In this document: piece after piece, positions 11,749-23,963 of the stretch
Position numbering within the stretch: the stretch's first letter is position 1
How the letters are laid out: the number at the start of each line of letters is the position of its first letter
Assembly (NCBI GenBank): GCA_021234155.1
Contig: JAJEKV010000079.1
Coordinates: forward strand, 5,061,027-5,125,026
Direction: 5' to 3'
Length of the DNA stretch: 64,000 bases
From: Isoetes taiwanensis
Lineage: Eukaryota > Streptophyta > Lycopodiopsida > Isoetales > Isoetaceae
Notes under the pieces: model-generated
Told to the model about the DNA's origin: nothing
Database searches by the model: none
The model's input: only the letters and a program-made list of their open reading frames with translations
Position numbers and translations under genes: made by a program

Positions 11749-13399
11749 TGTGACGTTCCACGTATTTATACGGTATACGTAACATATTTATACGGTATAC
11801 GTATAAATATACCGACACGTCAACCACTAAAGGTACGCCACCATGGGGTATTGTAACCTAGGGGGTTGACCTAAAAGGGATTAAATTAGCTATGCTAATT
11901 TAATCATTAAAGATAATAACCTATAATTTAGGGATTTAATATTAAATGGGTTAATTAGATTAACTAATGCTTTGGGAAGGCCTGGCCTAAATCGATTGGC
12001 CAGCATGGGGACTTCCAAATTGGGCTGTCAACCTGATCCCTATCCCTAATTGACTCCCAAAATTCGTCCAAAAGGAGCAGGAGCTGAGCGCCTACCCCTG
12101 CCAAGCTGAGCGCCACCATACCAAGCACTTATACCTGTGTAGCTGAAGCTGAGCACCAAGACCCAGGAAGATGGATGCACCAAACGATAACGGGTCCAGC
12201 CAAAACTCAGGTGGGTGGCTAGGATAGCCTGTGAATTCTAGAATAACGCCCCTGTTGGGCACTGGTTGTGTTTGTTTCTCTGTTCTCTCTATGTTTTACT
12301 TGTAGGAACTAACCCTTGATTGTAAAGGTGAGTTCTCTTTATTTCTGATTCTGGTCTTGCTCTTAAAGGATGGATTGATAGTTCTTTGCATAGCTTTACT
12401 CTGGAAATGGGGGAGGGGAGGTAAGGGGGTAGAGACCTCTGAGCTCATGTATAATAGTATGCTCCTAGAAAGAGCCCCCAGAATATTCCCATTAGATGCG
12501 GCTCAGTACAAGAGACCACCGGGTCATAGATGCTATGGATTGGCTCGGCACCAAAGAAGGGACGCAGCAGGTGAATTGGGGGTGGGGTCTTGCACCTAAC
12601 ATAAAAGGCTCCCCGAGACTCCTACAAGGGCTAGGCCCGATGGCCTGGGTCCACGAGGGGCCGAGTATGGGTCCGACACTCCCTCGGGTGTAGAGGTGTG
12701 ACCCGTGATGGGGCACCTTGCACTTTGAGTAGATTTAGGGTGAGTAAGCTCGCACGGATGCGGATCGCCGAGCGCGGCATGTATTCTCTAGCTCACCCAT
12801 GGAACCACTGTGATCCCGGAAGGGACACTTCCCCGACCCTCCTCATCGGACCGGGCGTCATGAACCATGGAGTAGGCTCAGCAGGGGTGATACCGAGCCC
12901 GCGTCTCTCCTGGGCTATAGCGGAAGCCATAGCGTGAATCGACCCATCCGCAAAGTGTGCAATGTGAGGGGCGGATGGAGTGGACAACCCTAGCCGATGT
13001 TCTATGCCAGCCAACGCCAAAGTTATACCTCTGTCTCACTGATCTCTTGAGGTCGAGGCCGCCGCCTATCCTCACGAGTCCGAATCGGGTAGAACCCGGG
13101 TTTGGGTGTTTCCTTAGGATTAGATGTATATTCTTTGCCGTTGGTACTTGGATGGATGTTCCACCCTTCGTGGTGGGTATTTATATATATTTGTGCTGTG
13201 TGCTAACATGTATTCACGCCAGCGACTTAGGAGTCCCATCAAGGCGTGGGTCGAATGACACCTCCGTGTCCTTCACTTTCGGCATCTCTCTATAGATGGC
13301 CCCGATAGACGGAGGGCCCCGCCATGGCGAGTTGGTCGTCATGGGAGGGAAAGTCCCCGCATGTATACCACGGGTCGATATATATCGTGGAGCGCCACA
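11749..13399 (+). repeat. 5' LTR of the chromovirus
   Basis: Starts TGTGACGTTCC and ends GAGCGCCACA. The first 70 bp contain repeated GTATAC/TATAAATA words that could form the core promoter, but the TSS cannot be placed. Sequence relatives of this LTR occur at 35.2 kb and 38.9-40.0 kb. Confidence 0.92.
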
Positions 13400-13400
13400 A

Positions 13401-13413
13401 AGGTATCGTGAGC
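13401..13413 (+). other. primer-binding site, initiator tRNA-Met type (degenerate)
   Basis: AGGTATCGTGAGC directly follows the 5' LTR. It is a slightly altered form of TGGTATCAGAGC, the plant initiator-Met primer site. The intact form appears after two other LTRs in this window (30,929-30,940 and 39,977-39,988), which supports the assignment. Confidence 0.75.
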
Positions 13414-13564
13414 ATGGTTCTGGGAAGCCAAACTATTGCACTGGCCACATACTAACTCGTTAGATCGTAGCTAGTGTGTGAGGATTTTAGAGTAGTATGA
13501 GATTTGGGGTGGTGTAGTAGATGTCGTCATGATTGACTTAATGTGGTTTAAGTGTAATTAAGAG

Positions 13565-13775
13565 GAGGTACCTGCATAAACCCTAACCCTAAGTGGCGGG
13601 GGTACCCGGTGTTGCCGGGCGACGGTGGCGACATCGAGGTAGGGGTGCCCGCCACCTTTATAAAAAGAAAAAAAAAAAAAAACCCTAAGTGGCGGGGGGT
13701 ACCGGACCACGCCGCCATTGAAAAGTAACGCCGAGGTAGGGGGTGCCCGCCACCTCGAAAAGCACGTTCCGCCAC
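13565..13775 (+). repeat. duplicated stem-loop in the chromovirus leader
   Basis: Two tandem copies of about 100 bp begin at CCCTAAGTGGCGGG. In each copy GTGGCGGG at the start is complementary to CCCGCCAC near the end, so each can fold into a long stem-loop. They lie between the primer site and the first ORF, where packaging or translation signals sit in retroelements. That function is inferred. Confidence 0.6.
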
Positions 13776-13994
13776 TTTTTCTTAAAAAAAAAATTAGGGT
13801 TAAAATTTCAAATTTAGTCAAAAGGTAACTTTTTCTTTCATTTTTTTTCCCTAACGTCTAGTGCTCCCTTGAGCTCCGCCTAGCCGCCATAGCCGCCGGA
13901 ACTGGAAGCTTTTCTCTGCCATAGCCAAACCTCGTCCCATACCTTTCTCTCCCAAGCGCCTGCCCAGCGCCCACCTAGCGCCTACCTTTTAAGG

Positions 13995-14802
13995 ATGGAG
14001 GAAGCCAAGCAGGTCTACACGCGCAAGCCTCGCTATTCCAAATCCCCTATAGAGTCTCTGATGGCCCAACTGCTGCCACGCCCAAACCCATCGCCTGAAG
14101 AAGAGGCCAAAACAGAGGAGCTATTGGAGTACTTTGTCAAACGCTTCTATGAAGGAATTAGGATACCATACCCGCTCTTCTGCTATAATGAGCGCTTTGT
14201 ATTTAAGCTCAACGCCATCCGGGAAACCTGCATCGTAGTTGAACAGGAAGATGGTGTCCGTATATACACGGCTTCTTTCGCCCAGAGGGGACGAACAAGC
14301 TGAAGCTGAGGCCCTACAAACGCAGGCCCAAAACAGCCTGCAAATGGCCCAAGAAGCGGACCTACAGTGGCTTGCATCTGATGACCCAGCTTCAGGGTAC
14401 CGTTACCTTGGAAATGGGATGTGCCTTTTTGATGGGGGGGCATACACCCTCCCAACTTTTTCATATGAAGAGGAGACTAACCGTATTATCCGGGAAGCCG
14501 AACACCCCATTCTTCACGGATCAATTCCAAATGGGTCAGCCGAAATGACATGCGCAGCCAACCCTCCACGCTACTTCCTGGAGCTTAAAAGGAGAACGGA
14601 TATTCGAATAGCCAGGGAAAAGCGAGCAGAGGAGCAGGCAGCATTCCTGGCGCAATCACAGAGGGCAACGCAATTGACAGAGGAGGCTGCTAAGCTTCGG
14701 GAGGATACTCTCCATCAACAAAGAAGTAGAACAGAGCAAGCCCCGGAAGAGAATGCGTGGATGAAGCAGAAGCGAGGGCGAGAGAGGCAACGTAAGCAAT
14801 AA
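13995..14802 (+). pseudogene. chromovirus gag-position ORF (frameshifted)
   Basis: An ATG at 13,995 opens a 102-residue frame. A second frame, open from 14,239, continues to 14,802, so one frameshift around 14,240-14,300 splits the protein. It has a Pro/Glu-rich start, a long Glu/Gln/Arg-rich helical tail that could be coiled coil (IAREKRAEEQAAFLAQSQR), and no CCHC zinc knuckle. Position argues for Gag; sequence does not prove it. Confidence 0.5.
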
Positions 14803-15791
14803 AGGAGCGGGTTGAGGGAAGAAGAGGAAGAACGGCACCGCAAGCTCAGCCCACCTCCGGAAGTTCCCGTTCCTCGCCGAAGACTAAAGAAGACGCCCGT
14901 AAAGCTCGGGTGCCCAAGATAAGGACCAGCTCAAGGCTCGGGTAGTATCGCTAAGATCGCTAGGGGACAATCATGAGATGAGATCATCCCAAAGGCCCTA
15001 AGATCCAAGGACAGCAGGAAAACTATTCCCCGAGCTTTACCCCACCTAAGAGGAGGCATCGTCATAAGCCCGCACCGTAGAAGCACTTAGGGAAATAAGG
15101 AAGTATCGAAAATCTACCGAAGTTCTTGTTACTTTAAACTTCCCTTCCAAATTTTGGTCCGAGAGATTGCTCAAGACTTCAAGACGGATCTTGGTTCCGC
15201 ACTCATGCCATTCTAGCACTCCAGGAGGCACCGGGGCCTATTTGGTGGCCCTCTCTACGATGCCAATTTATGTGCAATCCATGCCAAGAGAGTGACAATT
15301 ATGACAAAGGATCTTCACTAGCACGCCTTGAATCCGCGGGGAACGGCCATGATTATGTAAAACAACCATTTTGTATCTATGTAACTTAGGTATATATATA
15401 TAAAATACAAATTTTGTTTCGACTTTTTAGTCGTCAACAGATGATTTTTTCCCTTTTATATATGTATATTGGAAAAAAAATAATAAAATAAAATCAATAA
15501 ATAATTACACATAATTAGCTGGCGCCTTGAACGCCGTGCCCTGAAGTTTAAAAGTAATTTTTCCTTTAGGGTTTTTATTCACTTTCTTATTCCTTCCGTT
15601 TTCTTCCTCCTCCCATCTGCCGTGCCCCGTAATGGATTACGTTGGGCCTAGCATGGTACATGGGAGGCGCAGCAATGGGATCCTCGTGGTTCCCTACCCT
15701 CTCTTGATCCCATGTTGCGATTAATACCAATCGACCTCATCGACAACATGCGCCAAGACAACCCCGACTATCACGACCTTCCTAGAGTTTT

Positions 15792-16640
15792 ATGATGAGG
15801 AAATCCTGCCACAAGCAGAGTTTTTCGGGGAGCCCTCAACCCTATCTTCACAGGGATATCTTAGAGCACATGTTTGGGGATGATCGCCACAGTTATGATA
15901 TTCTTAAGGGCATTCTCAGACGTGCTAAACACGCCCCCATTATTGACTGTGGCTCTAATGGGCTATACTTTGAGGCCCAGTTTGCCCTTGCTCTTATTAT
16001 GGATAGGTATGTTGACGGTACCGACACGGCTTTAGAGCAAGCCAAGTCCCCACTTCCTCCAGATCCTGAGGAGGATGAACAGATAAGCTATGCCGACTTT
16101 GTAAGATGGAAGGAATTAGCCAAAGAGAAGCCTCTACCCCGTAGTAAGGGCCAAGCTCTTGTCGGCTTAAGCTCGCTTTCTACCATCAAGGTTGGGGATC
16201 AAGATTATTTGCTGTTGAGTGACATTCAATGGGCGTATCAGCATATCGCCGCTCATCTTCTCTATGAGCTGGCCGAGTATTGTCAGGGTCAGCATGACTT
16301 CATTGATTATTCTCGTCCCCTCTATGTGCCGAAGATACACCAACTGCTCAACTATCAGCCTCTTGATGTTGAGCCTATCACCACACTGTTATCCTTACGG
16401 CAGTTAATGATTCAGGGTACTCCATCCTCAATTCCTGAATCGGTTTTTCATGCTACGGGGCCACATGTGCCCAACATCAACGATGTCATCGTCAAGATCG
16501 AGGATGACCCAACCATGGAGGATCTATGTGATGAGAGCCAAGATGCTCGTGGAGGAGAAGGATTTTGCCATGGAGGAGGAACCGCCCTTAACTTGAGTCC
16601 GAGTTGGCCTCTTCAACCCATTCGATGGTTCAGGGGTTGA
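15792..16640 (+). CDS. unrecognised 282-residue ORF inside the chromovirus
   Basis: This is the longest intact frame in the element. It sits between the gag-position ORF and pol. It is acidic and helix-rich, with a segment around SDIQWAYQHIAAHLLYELAE, and has no zinc knuckle and no D-T/S-G protease triad. It may be the C-terminal part of a divergent Gag, or a captured sequence. Retroelements of this group usually code one Gag-Pol frame, so an extra intact frame of this size is unusual. About 1 kb of mostly non-coding DNA (14,803-15,791) separates it from the first ORF. Confidence 0.45.
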   Translation: MMRKSCHKQSFSGSPQPYLHRDILEHMFGDDRHSYDILKGILRRAKHAPIIDCGSNGLYFEAQFALALIMDRYVDGTDTALEQAKSPLPPDPEEDEQISYADFVRWKELAKEKPLPRSKGQALVGLSSLSTIKVGDQDYLLLSDIQWAYQHIAAHLLYELAEYCQGQHDFIDYSRPLYVPKIHQLLNYQPLDVEPITTLLSLRQLMIQGTPSSIPESVFHATGPHVPNINDVIVKIEDDPTMEDLCDESQDARGGEGFCHGGGTALNLSPSWPLQPIRWFRG

Positions 16641-17049
16641 AATGCCATATTACCCGGTTCTTCTTGTCGGCTTTCCACAAGCGCATTGTGTTCTCTTCTT
16701 TGCTAAAGCAATTGTACCGAAGCGTAGGCGGTCAGATGGGCACTTTCAAGCACTTTCAACCACAGCCGGCCATAAGAAGTTAGCTCCTAACCTTGAGCAG
16801 GTCATCCTGGTGAATCGTGATCTAGCCATGGCAGTGTTTCACCATGATATTGGTTCTTGGATGAACATGAGTCTGCTGGTTGCAGCGCCATTGGCTACAA
16901 ATGTTCCTCCAGAGATAGCTTCATCACCGCCTCATCAGTTAATCCTAGTGTGCTACTCCCGCAAAGATCGACCGTAGCCCGAAGTTTGACACCCAAGCAG
17001 AGACTGCGAGAAACGGGAGGTTACCTTCAACGCCGCTAATGGGGCACGC

Positions 17050-17795
17050 GTGACTATAAAAGGTGATCCATTCAACCCTATTATGCAGTCTATGTCTATC
17101 GCGCAGTTAGAAAAAGCGTTACGCAAGGATAAGCTCCTTTGCGTCATTAGACTTGCCTCCATTGAGTCAGATGCTAAGCAGAAGCAAGTAATTGACACCT
17201 TGCTAGAAGGGATTGCTAACCTTCTCCGAGAATTTAGCGATCTTTTTCCAGATGAGATCCAGAAGCTTCCTCCTTTTAGAGGGGTAGAATGTGAGATAGC
17301 TCTAGAACCAGGTACTAAGCCTACTAGCAAGGCCCCGTACCGCATGAGTCCTCCAGAGCTGGCAGAGCTTAAGAAGCAACTTCAGGAGTTACTAAACCTA
17401 GGTTTCATTCGGCCTAGTGTTTAGCCTTTTGCCCCTATCCTTTTGTTAAGAAAAGGATGGCTCCTTGAGGATGTGTATTGATTATAGGCAGCTCAATAAG
17501 CATACCATCAAGAATCGCTACGCTTTGCCTAGGGCAGATGATTTAATGGACGAGTTGCAAGGGGCCAAATATTTCTCAAAGATTGATTTACGCTCCGGAT
17601 ACCATCAGATAAGGATAAAGGACGAGGACATCCATAAATCTGCTTTTCGCACTAGATATGGGCATTATGAGTTTACCGTTATGCCTTTTGGATTAACTAA
17701 TGCCCCTAACTTTCATGCGATTAATGAATGATGTCTTCCCACAATACTTGGATGATTTTATTGTTATCTTCTTCGACGACATTCTCATCTGAAGA
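17050..17795 (+). pseudogene. chromovirus reverse transcriptase
   Basis: RT palm and finger motifs are in order: RMSPPELAELKKQLQELL (17,341 on), then after a stop and a shift [35 protein letters not shown], and [12 protein letters not shown]. After a further shift comes FFDDILI at about 17,769-17,789, which occupies the place of the catalytic Y/F-x-DD motif. RT copies the element's RNA into cDNA in the cytoplasmic particle. A stop near 17,421 and a frame change near 17,710 mean it cannot work as written. Confidence 0.9.
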
Positions 17796-18076
17796 CTACG
17801 GAGGAGCATGAGAAACATCTTAAGCAGGCCTACAAAAGCTTCCGGCGTCATCAGCTCTTTGCCAAGTTCTCTAAGTGCAAGTTTGCCACCCCAAGGTGGA
17901 TTATTTGGGGCATATCATTTCAGCGAGGGTATTGCTACGGATCCAAAGATAGAAAGCAAATAAGGGATTGGCCTATTCGAGCGATTTCTTGGGGCTAGCG
18001 GGGATATTATCGGAAATTTGTTAAGGATTTTGCAACAATTGCTGCACCTCTTACTGATCTCACAAAGCACGAGAAG

Positions 18077-18475
18077 GTGAAGGATTGGATGGAACATTGG
18101 AAATCGAAAGTCCAGATAGGCTTTCAGAAGCTTAAGGATGCTTTAACGTCTGCACCAGTCCTCACTTTGCCCGATCCTGAAAAGGATAAACTAGTGGCAA
18201 CGGATGCTAGTAAGATTGCTACTGGGTGGAGTCCTAATGCGAGGAGGGGAGGGTTATTGCATATGATTCAAAGAAGATGAATGACACCGAACGATGATAC
18301 CCTACCCATGATCGGGGAATTGTTAGCAGTTATCCACGCTCTGCGTGTTTGGAGACACTACCTTCTTGGTAGAAGATTTCACCGATCTGGATCATCGAGT
18401 CTCCGCTATCTATCCACCCAACCAAATCTCAATCTCCGGACGGAGAAGATGGATGGAATTCACGGAGGAATCTGA
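18077..18475 (+). pseudogene. chromovirus RNase H
   Basis: After the linker (FQKLKDALTSAPVLTLPDP) comes LVATDASKIATGW, with the first catalytic Asp in the ATDAS context, then PMIGELLAVIHALRVWRHYL carrying the catalytic Glu. The end (normally VADALSR) survives only as VVDALS-like sequence near 18,510 in another frame. This domain degrades the RNA strand of the RNA/DNA hybrid. It is broken by frame changes on both sides. Confidence 0.85.
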
Positions 18476-18616
18476 CTTGAGATTATGTATAAGCACGGGA
18501 AGCACAATGTGGTTGTGGATGCGTTGTCCGCGCCATCCTTTGATAACCCTCAACCCATTGTAACATAATTTCCACACTCACCACCGCGAGTTTGGGAAAC
18601 AAATAGAAACGGACCT

Positions 18617-19593
18617 TTGGCCACCGATCCTGAGTTCTGTGAAGTTTGGGGTAGTTTGAGTAAAGAAGCACGCACAGACAAAGAACGCGAAGCTTTCCAT
18701 TCGTATAAGAAAGAGGGCAACTTGTTATATTACAAGGACAAGTTGTGTGTACTTCAGACTTCAGGAGTGCGTAAGCTAATTCTCCATGACACACACAACA
18801 GCCCTATAGCTGGACATGCAAGTTTTATGAAGACCTACTTTAAGATCCGCTCCAGTTATTTTTGGCCTTCGATGAAGAAGGATATTGCTAGATACATTAA
18901 GCAGTGTCAGGTATGTCAACAAACCAAGGCTGAGCAATTAAGAGTTCCAGGAGAGTTGCAACCTTTGGATGTACCCAACGCAAAGTGGGAAGTGATAACC
19001 ATGGACTTCATTGTGGGCCTTCCACGTACTCTCCGTGGATATGATGCATTGATGGTGGTGGTCGACAAATTGTCGAAAATGGCTCATTTCTTGCCCTGTC
19101 GTACCACCGACACCGCCTTCGACACCGCCCTGCTATTTGCAAAGGAGATTTTCAGGTTGCACGGAATGCCAAGAGTTATTGTATCCGACAGGGATCCCAA
19201 ATTTGTAAGTGCATTCTGGAAGGATTTCTTCGCCACCATCCAGACCAAGCTTGCTATGAGTACAAAGATATCATCCTCGGGCGGATGGTCGACGAACGTA
19301 CCAATCGTATTATAGAGGATATGCTACGAAGTTATGTGTGGAGTAAGCAATCACAATGGGCTGACTATATTTATCTGGTAGAGTTTGCCTACAACAGCAT
19401 GAAACAGGAGTCTTCCAGAATGTCTTCCTTTATGATAAATTATGGGTATCAATGTCTTACTCCAGACACATGGCATAACCCTGTTTCTAAAGTGGAGGTT
19501 TCTCAACAACTCCTTCTGGAAATGCAAGCTTTGGTTGAAGAAGTTCGTGGTTACTTATTAGGCGCATCGCGTGGCGAAGAGTGTAGCGGATAA
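18617..19593 (+). pseudogene. chromovirus integrase
   Basis: The N-terminal zinc-binding HHCC pattern is intact (HDTHNSPIAGH ... CQVCQQTK). The core follows with the first Asp in VITMDFIVGLPRT, the second in VIVSDRDPKF, and, after a frame change near 19,280, a glutamate in VDERTNRIIEDML, where the family has GQTERVN. A GPF/Y-like segment follows near 19,690. Integrase inserts the cDNA and makes the 5-bp duplication seen here. The frame change separates the second Asp from the Glu. Confidence 0.9.
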
Positions 19594-19744
19594 ACCTGAA
19601 ACCCACGAGTCTTCCGGTGGGCTCGGTTTGGCTTAAGATCAAAGTAAAACAAGCCAAGCTTACGATTGGTAATCGCAAGAAGTTGGCACCCGATGGGCTG
19701 GGCCATTCAAGATTACTGAACGTGTTGGAGAACAGGCATATCGC

Positions 19745-20050
19745 TTGGATTTGCCACCCCGCTTGAAGATCCACAAGGTCTTTCACGTGAGTCTTCTGAA
19801 ACAACACACCCCTGATCCAGAGGAGGTTTTGGATACCCCAACCCTCCTAGAAATGACAGAGGAGCAGGCGGAGATAGTGCACGAAGCTCTTCTTGATCGA
19901 GCTTACAAAATGTACTGTAAGGACTCAAATGTTGCAATACTTGGTTAAGTGGAAGCACTTACCAGTTGAGAATGCTACCTGGGTGATGAAGATAGACCTT
20001 GACAAGCACTATCCGGACTTCATGCGCGAATCTCAAGGCCGCACCATCAA
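19745..20050 (+). pseudogene. integrase C-terminus and chromodomain
   Basis: LPPRLKIHKVFHVSLLKQH (19,748 on) is the typical end of gypsy integrase. After a shift, YLVKWKHLPVENATW with the following WVMKIDLDKHYPDF is a chromodomain, keeping the W-x-x-W/aromatic framework. Chromodomains on integrases can steer insertion to marked chromatin. This is the feature that places the element among chromoviruses. Confidence 0.85.
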
Positions 20051-20721
20051 CGATGCTATCAACCCCGCTCCCGGCGGTAAGCTTGAAGGCTTAAGTCGCC
20101 GCGAATCATGTAGTAGAGCGGTAGATGCATCGTATCTAATAATAGTTACCAATGATGAGATCACCTTTGTGTTCTCTAGGACGTGGTGTATTGTTGATGT
20201 TAACATGACCACGAATTGCTTTGAAGGCATGTAGTTGATAGGCTGTGTTCATCTCGGCTATAATGGGAACTTGACCATTCCTTATGCCGCAATGAATTGC
20301 AAACTATAGTCAGGATAGGTTCCCTTGTAGATAGGATTTTCCTTTATTTATAGGGGGTGGCCCCTTCAACCACAATTTACTTATATTATTGATATATACT
20401 GATATATTGACATGTGCGAGCCCGATTGAAGCGGTTCGTGACCTGCCCATGTATAGAGGGTTGCTGATGACCCGACTTTTTCAGATCCGTTTTGTTTACA
20501 TGTGTGATTTTAAATAAATCTATGATGTTTTTAAATCGGACTTCGGTCCTTGAACTTTCTCTTATGATAAGTTTGTAAAATGCACTTTGGTGCTTGCACT
20601 TTGATATTTTCAACTTCAACGTATTACTGTCTCAAATAATGAGTTATCTCCCTTTCTTAAGTATATTCTTTCCTAATTCAGTTTCTTTAACTAACCCCAA
20701 TGCTGAGGACAACATTATTTT

Positions 20722-20735
20722 TAAGGAGGGGAGAA
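20722..20735 (+). other. polypurine tract
   Basis: TAAGGAGGGGAGAA lies immediately upstream of the 3' LTR, the expected place and composition for the plus-strand primer. Confidence 0.85.
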
Positions 20736-22384
20736 TGTGACGTTCCATGTATTTATACGGTATATGTAACGTATTTATGTGGTATACGTATAAATATCCC
20801 ACCACGTCAACCACTAAAGGTACGCCACCATGGGGTATTGTAACCTAGGGGGTTGACCTAAAAGGGATTAAATTAGCTATGCTAATTTAATCATTAAAGA
20901 TAATAACCTATAATTTAGGGATTTAATATTAAATGGGTTAATTAGATTAACTAATGCTTTGGGAAGGCGCCACCTGGCCTAAATCGATTAGCCAAAGATG
21001 GGGACTTCAAATTAAGCTATCAACCCGATCCCTATCCCTAATTGACTCCCAAAATTCGTCCAAAAGGAGCAGGAGCTGGCGCCTACCCCTTGCCAAGTGA
21101 AATACCACCATACCAAGCACTTATACATTGCAAGTCGTCGAGCACCAAGACCCAGGAAGATGGATGCACCAAACGATAACGGGTCCAGCCGAAACTCAGG
21201 TGGGTGGCTAGGATAGCCTGTGAATTCTAGAATAACGCCCCTGTTGGGCACTGGTTGTGTTTGTTTCTCTGTTCTCTCTATGTTTTACTTGTAGGAACTA
21301 ACCCTTGATTGTAAAGGTGAGTTCTCTTTATTTCGATTCGGTCTTGCTCTTAAAGGATGGATTGATAGTTCTTTGCATAGCTTTACTCGGAAATGGAGGG
21401 GAGGAGATAAGGGGAGAGACCTCTGAGCTCATGTATAATAGTATGCTCCTAGAAAGAGCCCTGTAATATTTCCATTAGATGCGGCCTGTGTACAAGAGAC
21501 CACCGGGTCATAGATGCTATGGATTGGCTCGGCACCAAAGAAGGGACGCAGCTGGTGAAGTGGGGTGGGGTCTTGCACTAACATAAAGGCTCCCGAGACT
21601 CCCTACGCTGGGCTAGGCCCGATGGCCCGGCCACGAGGGGCGGGTATGGATCCGACACTCCACAGGTGTAGAGGTGTGACCGTATGGGGCACCTTGCACT
21701 TTGAGTAGATTTAGGGTGAGTAAGTCCTGCACGGATGCGGGGGTCGCCGATGCGGCACGTATTCTCTAACTCACCCATGGAACCACCAGTGATCCCGGAA
21801 GGGACACTTCCCCGACCTGCCTCATCGGGGACGGGCGCCATGAACCCCGGAGTAGGCTCGGCGGGGGTGATACCTCGAGCCCTGCGTCTCCAAGGAAGGC
21901 TATAAGCGAAGCCATAGCGTGAATCGACCCATCCGCAAAGTGTGCACCTGGAGGGGCGGATGGAGTGGACAACCCTAGCCGATGTTCTATGCCACCCGTT
22001 AGGTTATACCTCTGTCTGGCGATCTCTTGAGGCCGAAACGATCTATCCTCCGCGAGAGTCCGAACAGGGTAGAACCCGGGGTTTGGGGTGTTTCCTTAGG
22101 ATTAGATGTATATTCTTTGCCGTTGGTACTTGGATGGATGTTCCACCCGTCGTGGTGGGTATTTATATATATTTGTCTTTGTGTGCTAACATGTATTCAC
22201 GCCCGACTTAGGAGTCCCATTGAAGGCGTGGGCGAATGACACCTCCGTGTCCTTCACTTTCGGGCATCTCTATAGATGGCCCGGGATAGACGGAGGGGCC
22301 ACGCTCATGGCGAGTTGGTCGCCATGGGAGGGGAAAGTTCCGTATGTATATACTACGGGTCGAATATATATTAGGGGCGTCACA
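20736..22384 (+). repeat. 3' LTR of the chromovirus
   Basis: Starts TGTGACGTTCC and ends GGGCGTCACA, giving a 7-bp inverted end (TGTGACG/CGTCACA). It is collinear with the 5' LTR throughout, with scattered substitutions and small indels. Confidence 0.92.
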
Positions 22385-22389
22385 GTAAA
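22385..22389. repeat. target-site duplication GTAAA (right)
   Basis: Matches 11,744-11,748. Confidence 0.9.
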
Positions 22390-23078
22390 GACACTTCACA
22401 ACCAAATTAACTGTACTCTGGTCTGTGGGCCACAAGCATATCTATTGGCTCACCTGACTATGAAAAGATGTTGGGACTCAAAGCTACATATACTCACGTA
22501 TATGCCCACCAACACAGAATTGAGATATGTAGGTAGGTTGATGAATCAAGAGAGTCTAGAATCTGCAAGTCTTGTTAACTAAGAGCCCTAAAAGATGAGC
22601 GACATACACTTCAGATTCATCCAACATTTATGGCTATCAAAGAGAAATATGCAACTTTCTTAGCAACATATCAATCTCTACATGAGCTTCTACAGATGTC
22701 TGAAGTAGTTGCACACTAGCATCTTCTATATTGTAGGTGCTAGATGAACATACAATAAATGCTTGAGCAAAGTCATCAGTGGCAGGCAATTTGATGTGTA
22801 CATAGTAGCCTCATATATCAAGGTTTGGGGGTGGGGGCTTTTAATCATAACTAGTAATGCACTTACTGCATCCATTGTATTGGGTCCCGTAGACACTGTG
22901 AACGTTAGTAATTTATTCAATCAAAGATATTTTCTTTTAGCATCTTTAGTATGAACTTCAATAATGTTTGCCAATGCTTTTTTCAAACTTTTTTGCTGGG
23001 AAAGTTTTAATAAAAAAAAGGAATTTTGTGGCAAATAATTATTAGAAGCAAAAGATATCTAAGTCACTGAAGATAAAT

Positions 23079-23130
23079 AAGAATAGAATAGAATAGAATA
23101 GACAATAGACAATAGAAAAAAATAGAATAG
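23079..23130. repeat. GAATA microsatellite, copy 1
   Basis: Runs of GAATA interrupted by GACAATA variants. Confidence 0.85.
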
Positions 23131-23878
23131 AAAATATGTCATCGACAATAGACGAAGCCTTTTATTTTTAAAAGACCATCATGACATTGCATGCTTGATA
23201 AACAGAAAAATGTGCAATCTAAAATAGGCATAAAATCTTCTATTTTTTGAAAGACCAACTCAAATTTTTTGAAAGACCCACAACATTGCATGTTTTATAA
23301 ACAAGATAGATAGATATTATTTTCTAAACAAGAAAAATGTGAAATCTAAAATAGACAAATGCTTCTAGTTTTTAAAAGGCCAACACAACTTTTAAAAACA
23401 TCATGACAACTTTTAAAAGGATGCAACGAACACAACATCAAACATCGGCCTTCTTTACGCATCGACTAACAACACAATTTGACTCAATTGCCAAGTTCCA
23501 GAGTGATGGCCGATGGAGTAGCTGCAAGCAAAAGGTCCTCAGGTAAGAAGATGTGAACTTTGCTACCATTGCCACTGCTATGAATGTTTACAGAGAAGCT
23601 CATTAGAGGGCTTTTTAAGAAGTTGCTTGGAAAGGAGATTGTTAGAAGGTAGCTCCGCTGCAGTTGCAAGACATGATTATACAACAAGAGCTTGATAATA
23701 TATTGGAGAATATTCTAGGGATGAAGAATAGTCCCCATTTTATATATTGCTGGAATGGCAAAGGACGCAGAAAGAATGTTTATGATCTTCAAGTTTCATT
23801 GCGCAACATTTTTGACATCATAGAGGAATGTTTGATGGCGATTGAAGATGAACGAGTGAGAGTGAGAGTGCTAGTGTG

Positions 23879-23963
23879 GAAGAATAGAATAGAATATAAT
23901 AGAATCAAATAGAATAGAATCAAATAGAATAGAATAGAATAGAATAGAATAGAATAGAATAGA
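23879..23963. repeat. GAATA microsatellite, copy 2
   Basis: About 85 bp of GAATA repeats with TCAAATA interruptions, about 800 bp from the first array. Confidence 0.9.

Larger units (their letters stand above)
11749..22384 (+). mobile_element. complete Ty3/gypsy chromovirus insertion (10.6 kb)
   Basis: Two direct LTRs of about 1.65 kb enclose a leader, two gag-position ORFs, then reverse transcriptase, RNase H, integrase and a C-terminal chromodomain. That is the gypsy order, with a chromodomain as in chromoviruses. The LTRs begin TGTGACG, the 3' LTR ends CGTCACA and the 5' LTR ends CGCCACA. The insertion is flanked by GTAAA on both sides. The LTR copies differ by many substitutions and small indels, for example extra bases near 20,967. 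With the frameshifted pol this indicates an old, inactive copy. Confidence 0.95.

Noticed and set aside
13576-13590. Telomere-like CCCTAACCCTAA.
   Set aside because: Only two units, inside a retroelement leader; part of a duplicated stem-loop, not a telomere.
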